Position numbers and translations under genes: made by a program. DNA of 64,000 nt from Bacteroidota bacterium (GTDB taxonomy: Bacteria; Bacteroidota; Bacteroidia; SXHM01): contig CANKAM010000001.1 in assembly GCA_947479755.1 (NCBI GenBank), forward strand, positions 124,001 to 188,000, read 5' to 3'. This document shows, one piece after another, positions 57,590-64,000 of this stretch. Under the pieces are notes generated by a model. It searched no databases. It was not told the origin of the DNA and saw nothing but the letters and a program-made list of their open reading frames with translations. How positions within the stretch are numbered: position 1 is the stretch's first letter; each line of letters starts with the position of its first letter.

Positions 57590-58678
57590 CTACTTTTTGT
57601 GCAATTCGCGGTTCATTATTTCGGTTTGAATACGAATGGATTCTTCGTGAACCAGTTGATACAGTTTTTTTGAAAATTCTTTTTGCATTCCCAGATTTTC
57701 GGATTGAGCCAGAATATTTTTTAACACGGTATTCCAGCGTTCCAGTTGGAGAATTGTAACGTTGTTTTCCTTTTTATACAAGCCTATTTCTTCCACTAAT
57801 TGCATACGGGCGGCAAGAATATCCACTATGTCGAGGTCAATTTTATCAATGCGTTGGCGCAGTTGTTCTAGGCGATTAGAGAATTCCACATTGCCTGAAA
57901 CAGGGCTGCGGAAAACCAATTGCGATAATAGTTCTTTCAGTTTTGAAGGTGTGATTTGCTGCTGTGCATCACTCTTTGCGTTGGTCGGGTCAATGTGTGT
58001 TTCAATCATCAGCCCGTCCATGTCGAGGTCAAATGCTTCCTGAGCGACAGATAATAACAACTCTCGTTTTCCTGCAATGTGGCTGGGGTCGCAGAGGACG
58101 GGAATATGCGGCATCTGAATTTTCAGTTCAATCGGTATTTGCCAGTTGGGTGCATTGCGGAATTTGTTTTGGCTCAGCGAAGAGAACCCGCGATGCACAG
58201 CAATTACTTTATCAATGCCAACATTGTTCAGTCGCTCAATAGCACCCTGCCAGAGTTGTACATCGGGATTGATGGGATTCTTCACCATCACAGTTATGTC
58301 AACTCCTTTCAGTGCATCCGCAATTTCCTGAACGGTAAAAGGGTTTACAGTTGTGCGCGCACCGATCCAGATGATGTCAATTCCTGCTTTTAAACATTCT
58401 TCAACGTGTTGCGCGTTTGCTGCTTCCACTGCGGTAAACAAGCCTGTCTGTTCTTTTACTTTTTTCAGCCATTGTAAACCTACAACACCAACTCCTTCAA
58501 AAGAATTTGGACGGGTTCGTGGTTTCCAGATGCCGGCACGAAATACCTGCACCTGCTCAATTTTTGCCAGTTCTGTTGCAGTTGCTAAAACTTGTTCTTC
58601 GCTTTCTGCGCTGCAAGGACCTGCTACAATAAAAGGCTTCTTAAACTTATTGAACCAATCTTTATTTACTTTTTCCAA
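57590..58678 (-). CDS. aroG: Bifunctional DAHP synthase / chorismate mutase
   Basis: A 362-residue fusion. Residues 1-265 are the type I-beta DAHP synthase: FIVAGPCSAESEEQ, RAGIWKPRTRPNSFEG, PVLCDPSHIAGKRE. Residues about 270-355 are an AroQ-type chorismate mutase helix bundle (EQLRQRIDKIDLDIVDILAARMQLVEEIG). This order, with the mutase at the C-terminus, is known from Bacteroidota and makes the first step sensitive to chorismate or prephenate. Between aroC and aroB, 3 bp from each. Confidence 0.93.
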   Translation of the reverse strand: MEKVNKDWFNKFKKPFIVAGPCSAESEEQVLATATELAKIEQVQVFRAGIWKPRTRPNSFEGVGVVGLQWLKKVKEQTGLFTAVEAANAQHVEECLKAGIDIIWIGARTTVNPFTVQEIADALKGVDITVMVKNPINPDVQLWQGAIERLNNVGIDKVIAVHRGFSSLSQNKFRNAPNWQIPIELKIQMPHIPVLCDPSHIAGKRELLLSVAQEAFDLDMDGLMIETHIDPTNAKSDAQQQITPSKLKELLSQLVFRSPVSGNVEFSNRLEQLRQRIDKIDLDIVDILAARMQLVEEIGLYKKENNVTILQLERWNTVLKNILAQSENLGMQKEFSKKLYQLVHEESIRIQTEIMNRELHKK

Positions 58679-58681
58679 TGT

Positions 58682-59749
58682 CTATTTGTAAATTTTATTT
58701 CTTAAAAAATGGTCTGCTATCACTAATGCAGCCATTGCTTCCACAATAGGAACAGCACGGGGAACCACACAAGGGTCGTGGCGACCTTTGCCTTCCACTA
58801 TTACTTTGTTTCCTTTTTTATCAATGCTTTGTTGGTCCTGCATAATGGTTGCCACAGGTTTAAATGCCACATTGAAACGGATTTCCATTCCGTTGGAGAT
58901 GCCGCCTTGTATTCCGCCTGAATGGTTGGTTGCTGTTTTTGTTTTGGAAGTAAACACATCGTTGTGTTCCGAGCCTTTCATTTGTGTTCCTTCAAATCCG
59001 CTGCCGTATTCAAAGCCTTTTACTGCATTGATGCTCAGCATTGCTTTTCCCAGATCGGCATGAAGTTTATCAAACACGGGTTCGCCTAAGCCAACAGGAC
59101 AATTGGTGATGACTGCTGTAATTACTCCGCCCAACGTGTCGCCTTCTTTGCGTGTTTTTTCAATCAGCTGTATCATCTTTTCTGCCGTTACTTTGTCGGG
59201 GCAGCGAACAATGGTGCTTTCAATTTCTTTGTTGCTGAAATTTTTTCCGGTGTCTTTCATCTTTACCATTCCTACCTGCGAAACCCATGCATTGAATTGT
59301 ATCCCCTGTTTTTTTAGCAGCAGTTTTGCAATTGCTCCTGCTGCTACACGGGCAGCGGTTTCGCGTGCTGAAGACCGGCCGCCACCGCGGTGGTCACGGT
59401 TGCCGTATTTTTCCTGGTAAGTAAAATCGGCATGGGAAGGACGGAACACATCTGCAAGGTGTTTGTAGTCTTGCGGCTTTTGATTGGTGTTGCGGATGAT
59501 AATGGTAAGCGGTGCGCCTGTTGTTTTTCCCTCAAACACGCCTGATACAATTTCAAATACATCGTCTTCTTTGCGCTGGGTTGTTATTTTGCTTTGACCG
59601 GGTTTCCTGCGATTGAGCTCTGACTGAATAAATTTTTCGTCAATCTTTAATCCTGAAGGGCAGCCGTCAATGACAACGCCAATCATAGCGCCATGTGATT
59701 CGCCAAAGGTTGTGATTTTGAAAAGCTGTCCGAAGGTGTTTCCTGCCAT
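58682..59749 (-). CDS. aroC: Chorismate synthase
   Basis: About 355 residues from ATG 59749 ([20 protein letters not shown], the canonical N-terminus); residues encoded upstream of it do not fit the family. Signatures [23 protein letters not shown] and [11 protein letters not shown]-type blocks are present. The enzyme needs reduced FMN and makes chorismate. First gene of the four-gene aro operon; divergent from the TPR gene across a 158-bp gap. Confidence 0.95.
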   Translation of the reverse strand: MAGNTFGQLFKITTFGESHGAMIGVVIDGCPSGLKIDEKFIQSELNRRKPGQSKITTQRKEDDVFEIVSGVFEGKTTGAPLTIIIRNTNQKPQDYKHLADVFRPSHADFTYQEKYGNRDHRGGGRSSARETAARVAAGAIAKLLLKKQGIQFNAWVSQVGMVKMKDTGKNFSNKEIESTIVRCPDKVTAEKMIQLIEKTRKEGDTLGGVITAVITNCPVGLGEPVFDKLHADLGKAMLSINAVKGFEYGSGFEGTQMKGSEHNDVFTSKTKTATNHSGGIQGGISNGMEIRFNVAFKPVATIMQDQQSIDKKGNKVIVEGKGRHDPCVVPRAVPIVEAMAALVIADHFLRNKIYK

Positions 59750-59907
59750 AGTCAGGCAAAAGTAGGAAAAAGAGAGACGTGTTCTCTGACACAATACTTT
59801 CAACACTTCAGCGTTAATAAGTTAAAGGGTGTGTATCAATTAAGTGTAGGGTAAAATCTAAATTTTGCACAAAGTTGTTTTATGCAGCTACTATTAATAA
59901 AGTGGAT

Positions 59908-62900
59908 ATGATGCGAAGTAAAAATAGAATTTCACAACTTCTGCTTGCGGCCTTGCTGTTGTGCGGTTCACAAGCGTTTTCACAGAAGACGGCTTATTAC
60001 CTTGACCCAGCTGCGGAATACCGCCTGGGAAGCGAGTTGTATGAGAAAGAGAAATATACTGCTGCCCGCGAAAAATTTGAAAATGTTACTGCGCAGACTG
60101 CATATCTGCCGCTTGATTTACGCGTGAATGCTGAGTTTTATACAGCGATGTGTGCCGTTGAATTGTTTCACAAGGATGCTGAGATGTTGTTGCAACGTTT
60201 TATTGATACGCGTCCCGAAAGCCCGAAAATAAAGTCTGCCTGGTTTGAGATGGGTAAATTTCAATACCGCAAAAAGAGCTGGAAAAAAGCGGTGGAATGG
60301 TTTGAGAAGCTGAACACCTATGACCTGAATAACGATGAGCTGGCTGAATATTATTTCAAGTCGGGCTACAGTTATTTTATGCTCACTGATTTTAAAAATG
60401 CAAAAACCAATCTTGACCAGATTAAGGGAATTGAGAATAAGTACTCCGCTCCGGCAAGCTATTACAGTGCGCATATCGCCTACATAGAAGAGAATTATGA
60501 AACGGCTTTGCAGGATTTTCTGAAACTGGAGAATGATAAGATTTTTGGTGCGGTGGTTCCGTTTTACATCACACAACTTTATTTTATGCAGAAGAAATAC
60601 GATAAGGTGATTGAATACGGAACACCTTTGCTTTCATCGGCCAACACCAAGCGTATTCCTGAGATTGCTAAGTTAGTTGGTGAGTCGTATTTCAACAAGG
60701 AAATGTATGAAGAAGCAGTTCCGCAACTGACCTTGTTTGTAGATAATGCAGGTATTGTTACCCGTGAAGACAATTATCAGTTGGGTTATGCACTTTATAA
60801 AACAGGGGAATATGAAAAGGCAATTTCTTACTTAGAGAAAGTAGCGGGTGATGCAGATAAGCTTACACAAATCGCCTACTACAACATTGCCGATTGCTAC
60901 CTGAAATCGGGCAAGAAACCTGCAGCACGCAACTCATTCAAACAGGCTTCATCTTTTGAATTTGACAAAGAAATACAGGAAGATGCTTTGTTCAATTACG
61001 CTAAATTGGCTTACGAGCTTTCCTTCAATCCTTACAACGAAGCGATAACTGCCTTTGAGGAATACATCCGCAAGAACCCGCAATCACCCAGAGTTGAGGA
61101 AGCCTATACTTTTCTATTAGATGTTTACCTCACCACCAAAAACTACAAGCAAGCGCTTGAATCCATTGAGCTGATTAAAAATAAGGATGATAAGATGAGA
61201 CGCAGTTATCAGCGCATCGCATACTACCGCGCTGTTGAACTGTACAATGATTTGAATTACCAGAGTGCGATTGTTCACTTTGATCTTTCGCTGAAATTCC
61301 CTTTGGATAAAGAGACCGAAGCCGGTGCTGATTACTGGAAAGGAGAAGCGAAATACAAGTTGAACAACTTTGATGGAGCTATTGCCGACTACAACAAATT
61401 TCTTTACGTGCCGGGAGTGAACCATGACAGATACAAGACGGTGAACTATAACATGGGTTATGCGTATTTCAAAAATGGCGATTACCCGAATGCTATTCAG
61501 TGGCTGAGAAAATATGTGGCTTCATCGGACGACAACAAGAAACTGTGTGATGCTTATATCCGCATTGGCGACTGCTATTTCCTGACTCGCGAAAACCAAT
61601 TGGCAATTGATTTCTACGACAAGGCAGTGAAGGTGGGTGCGCTAGATGTGGATTATGCTTTGTTCCAGATTGCGGTGTGTTATGGCTTGCAGAATAAGAA
61701 CGAATCGAAGATTGCCGCATTGGAATCGTTGCTCAATACCTATAAAAACTCAGCCTATTCAGCCGATGCGAAATATGAGATTGCTGAAAGCTACCTGTTG
61801 AACGATGCACTGGATAATGCTCTCACATGGTTTCAGCGGGTTATTAACGAGCATCCGAAATCTGCTTATGTGAAGAAATCGATGCTTTCCAGCGCTCAGA
61901 TTTATTACAATAAGAACAATGACGATCAGGCTTTGGAACTTTTCAAAAAAGTGTATGCCGAGTATCCGGGAACATCGGAAAAGAATGATGCAATGCTGCA
62001 GATAAAAAAGATATATGTTGAAGAAGGCAAAGTGCAGGAGTTTGAAACTTGGCTGAAAGGAAATGCTCCCGGATTTAATGTGGCTACGCTGGACACAGCT
62101 AATTATGAAGTTGCTGAAAAGAAATATCTGGAGTCGAAATTCTCGGAAGCATACGATGGCTTTAATAATTACCTCACAAAGTATCCGTCAGGGAACTTTG
62201 AATTGAACGCTAAGTTTTACCGCGCAGAGTCTGCTTACCAGTTGAAGAAATACGATGAAGCATTGGAAGGATACAACTATGCAATCGGCAGAGCGAAGAA
62301 TATTTTTACGGAGAAATCGCTGATACGTGCTGCTGATGTTCACTATTTTCGCAAGAATTACAGCGATGCAAAACTGATGTTCTCCGTTCTGGAAGAAGTA
62401 GCGGAAGTGGAACAAAACCTGATCAACTCACGCATAGGGTTGATGCGCTGCAATTATGAGTTGGGTGAATACGATGAGGCTTCGCGTCATGCAGAGAAGG
62501 TAATTATCATGGAAAAAATTCAGGATGATGTTCTGCATGAAGCGCATCTTATTATCGCAAAAGCAGCATTGGCGCAGGATAAAGAAGGACTGGCGCTGGC
62601 AGCATTTGATAAAGTTGCCGGCTTATCGCAAACGGCTGTTGGCACAGAAGCAGAATATAATGTTGCAGCAATTCAGTACCGACAAGGAAACTATGATGTA
62701 TGTGAAAAAACAATCATCAACATTATTAAGAACCGCCCTTCTTATCCTTATTGGGTTGCGAAGTCGTTTATTCTACTTGCAGATAATTATGTGGCAAAAG
62801 ACGATGATTTCCAGGCAAAGCTTACTCTGCAAAATCTGATTGATAAATACGAAGGAGAGGATTTGAAAAAAATTGCTCAGGAAAAACTGAATGATATTAT

Positions 62901-63051
62901 TCAACGCGAAAATGATGAAGAGCTGATGCGCGAAATGAAAGTGAAAGAAGAGATATACATTCAGTTCAACGAGAATAATAAAGAACAGAAATTGTTTGAG
63001 GAGGAAATTATGCCTTCTGATACTTTACAAACTCCCCAAAATCAGGAATAA
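59908..63051 (+). CDS. Large secreted tetratricopeptide-repeat protein
   Basis: About 1047 residues. ATG 59908 (or 59911) begins a signal peptide ending QAFSQ; the frame is open to a TTG at 59875, which is not favoured. More than twenty TPR-like units span nearly the whole length (for example GDYPNAIQWLRKYVASSDDNKK, NYEVAEKKYLESKFSEAYDGFNNYL). The C-terminus is charged (EEELMREMKVKEEIYIQFNENN). Such proteins in Bacteroidota sit next to an outer-membrane protein, as here (2 bp downstream), and are thought to be periplasmic scaffolds. Confidence 0.85.
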   Translation: MMRSKNRISQLLLAALLLCGSQAFSQKTAYYLDPAAEYRLGSELYEKEKYTAAREKFENVTAQTAYLPLDLRVNAEFYTAMCAVELFHKDAEMLLQRFIDTRPESPKIKSAWFEMGKFQYRKKSWKKAVEWFEKLNTYDLNNDELAEYYFKSGYSYFMLTDFKNAKTNLDQIKGIENKYSAPASYYSAHIAYIEENYETALQDFLKLENDKIFGAVVPFYITQLYFMQKKYDKVIEYGTPLLSSANTKRIPEIAKLVGESYFNKEMYEEAVPQLTLFVDNAGIVTREDNYQLGYALYKTGEYEKAISYLEKVAGDADKLTQIAYYNIADCYLKSGKKPAARNSFKQASSFEFDKEIQEDALFNYAKLAYELSFNPYNEAITAFEEYIRKNPQSPRVEEAYTFLLDVYLTTKNYKQALESIELIKNKDDKMRRSYQRIAYYRAVELYNDLNYQSAIVHFDLSLKFPLDKETEAGADYWKGEAKYKLNNFDGAIADYNKFLYVPGVNHDRYKTVNYNMGYAYFKNGDYPNAIQWLRKYVASSDDNKKLCDAYIRIGDCYFLTRENQLAIDFYDKAVKVGALDVDYALFQIAVCYGLQNKNESKIAALESLLNTYKNSAYSADAKYEIAESYLLNDALDNALTWFQRVINEHPKSAYVKKSMLSSAQIYYNKNNDDQALELFKKVYAEYPGTSEKNDAMLQIKKIYVEEGKVQEFETWLKGNAPGFNVATLDTANYEVAEKKYLESKFSEAYDGFNNYLTKYPSGNFELNAKFYRAESAYQLKKYDEALEGYNYAIGRAKNIFTEKSLIRAADVHYFRKNYSDAKLMFSVLEEVAEVEQNLINSRIGLMRCNYELGEYDEASRHAEKVIIMEKIQDDVLHEAHLIIAKAALAQDKEGLALAAFDKVAGLSQTAVGTEAEYNVAAIQYRQGNYDVCEKTIINIIKNRPSYPYWVAKSFILLADNYVAKDDDFQAKLTLQNLIDKYEGEDLKKIAQEKLNDIIQRENDEELMREMKVKEEIYIQFNENNKEQKLFEEEIMPSDTLQTPQNQE

Positions 63052-63052
63052 C

Positions 63053-64000
63053 ATGAAAAATATAATAAGCCTAATATTTGCGGTATTGTTTTCGGGAAGT
63101 ATTGTGTCACTTGCCCAGACAAAGGAGAGTCTCCCAGAGATGGAGTTTGAGCACACCAAGCCATCGGACCGCGCTACTAAAAATGCAATTAAAATAAGTG
63201 AGAACCCGGAAGTGAAGGATGACACCCTGGTGATCTCACCGCTGAATTATACCATTCTGAAAAAGCAGGAGAAACCTGAATACAAGGTTGAGAAAATAAA
63301 ACCTGCCAAGATTGTGGACGAGCCGCTGAAAAAACTTTACAAGCATTATGCGAAAGTGGGCTTCGGGAATTATACTTCTCCTTTGGTTGAATTCAGTATG
63401 AGCAACCTGCGCAGCAAGGACTATGCAGGAAGCGTTTACCTAAAGCATTATTCCATGAACGGAAAACTGAAAGAAGTTGGTCCGCCACAATTCAGCGACA
63501 ACGAACTAGTGCTGGACGGGAAGAAGTTTTTCAAAGAGTTTACGCTGAACGGAAACCTTGCTTATAAGCGCAATGTGGTTCACCATTACGGTTTCGATGT
63601 TGATTCATTTCCGTCAGATAGTTTTCCTGCTTTCAGCAAGAGTGCGACCAAACAACGTTTCTCCTTTATAGGTACATCGGTTGATCTGACTTCTTCGGAT
63701 CTGCGCCCTTCAAAATGGTTGCAGAAGATTGTTATTGACTATTACAACTTTCAGGACAAGTTCGGAACAACTGAAAATAAGTTTGGCCTGATGACTAACC
63801 TTGTAAAAGGTGTTTCAAAAAAATCGGATGTGCTGATTGATGTGGGTGTGGACTATTATAATGAGAAGATGACTGTGCATGGCGGGAATGATTTTATCCC
63901 GCGTCTGCGTGCAGCATTTGCCACCAGTGGAAAAACATGGAAACTGAAAGTGGGTATTGGCACAGCACTGGATGTAACCGACTCATTAACCAAAGGCTAT
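63053..64000 (+). CDS. Outer-membrane beta-barrel protein (partial)
   Basis: Starts at ATG 63053, 2 bp after the TPR gene, and runs off the right edge; 316 codons are visible. The signal peptide ends SLAQ. A linker (about 25-85) precedes amphipathic strands (KLYKHYAKVGFGNYTSPLVEFSM, DYAGSVYLKHYSMNGKLKEVG, NLAYKRNVVHHYGFD) typical of a large TonB-receptor-like barrel. Cotranscribed with the TPR protein, possibly its membrane partner. No plug domain is evident in the visible part. Confidence 0.75.
   Translation, partial: MKNIISLIFAVLFSGSIVSLAQTKESLPEMEFEHTKPSDRATKNAIKISENPEVKDDTLVISPLNYTILKKQEKPEYKVEKIKPAKIVDEPLKKLYKHYAKVGFGNYTSPLVEFSMSNLRSKDYAGSVYLKHYSMNGKLKEVGPPQFSDNELVLDGKKFFKEFTLNGNLAYKRNVVHHYGFDVDSFPSDSFPAFSKSATKQRFSFIGTSVDLTSSDLRPSKWLQKIVIDYYNFQDKFGTTENKFGLMTNLVKGVSKKSDVLIDVGVDYYNEKMTVHGGNDFIPRLRAAFATSGKTWKLKVGIGTALDVTDSLTKGY

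Overview
The window reads as chromosome of a facultatively anaerobic member of the Bacteroidota. The evidence is AT-rich DNA, several T9SS-type C-terminal sorting domains, WG-repeat and DUF5777 proteins, promoters of the TAnnTTTG type rather than sigma70 -35/-10, and intergenic palindromes of the kind common in that phylum. No rRNA, tRNA or CRISPR array was seen. Two genes are cut by the window edges: an MbnH-like peroxidase on the left and an outer-membrane protein on the right.

Layout. 1-3.4 kb (minus): norC-norB-like nitric oxide reductase genes followed by an MbnP/MbnH pair. 3.7-13.2 kb (plus): a GNAT-like protein, a TPR/ankyrin protein, three WG-repeat proteins, an alpha/beta hydrolase broken by one amber codon, then three cytochrome c genes (tandem di-heme, MauG/CCP-like, and a NosD-like beta-helix fused to cytochrome c). 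13.7-18.4 kb: a glycyl-radical enzyme with its activase, and a T9SS protein. 18.5-24.9 kb (minus): a UbiA / unknown / Wzt / Wzm operon plus a lipid hydroxylase and a methyltransferase. 24.9-32.4 kb (minus): two surface-protein genes, then a formylglycine-enzyme-fold protein whose last 37 codons look like the variable region of a diversity-generating retroelement (DGR), two unknown genes and a 42-bp tandem repeat. 32.8-36.1 kb: B12/radical SAM and small proteins. 36.1-41.8 kb (minus): a nearly complete molybdenum-cofactor set. 42-44.1 kb: two FNR-like regulators and a hemerythrin. 44.2-54.4 kb (minus): an eleven-gene redox operon containing a polyferredoxin-TPR fusion, cytochromes, beta-barrels, a degenerate lysyl-oxidase-like protein, a U32 protein and a ferredoxin. 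55.2-59.7 kb (minus): an aro operon. 59.9-64 kb (plus): a TPR protein and an outer-membrane protein.

How the parts connect. A palindrome close to AACTATGA-N6-TCATAGTT recurs at about ten promoters: norC, mbnP, the glycyl-radical operon, the modE/moa operon, moeA, both fnr genes, the eleven-gene operon, the DGR-target cluster and, weakly, the radical SAM gene. At eight of them a TAnnTTTG-like -7 element with at least 5 of 6 specified bases is centred exactly 33 bp from the palindrome centre. This is the layout of a class II FNR/CRP-activated promoter, and it also settles several start codons. The simplest reading is one anoxia- or NO-responsive regulon that joins NO reduction, Mo-cofactor synthesis, glycyl-radical metabolism and an undescribed periplasm/outer-membrane electron-transfer operon.

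The items most worth following are the DGR variable region, whose reverse transcriptase and template lie outside this window; the shared promoter geometry; the eleven-gene redox operon; and the NorB-like protein that lacks several canonical metal ligands. Positions, motifs and promoter spacings were read by eye. Family names rest on recognised motifs, not on database searches.
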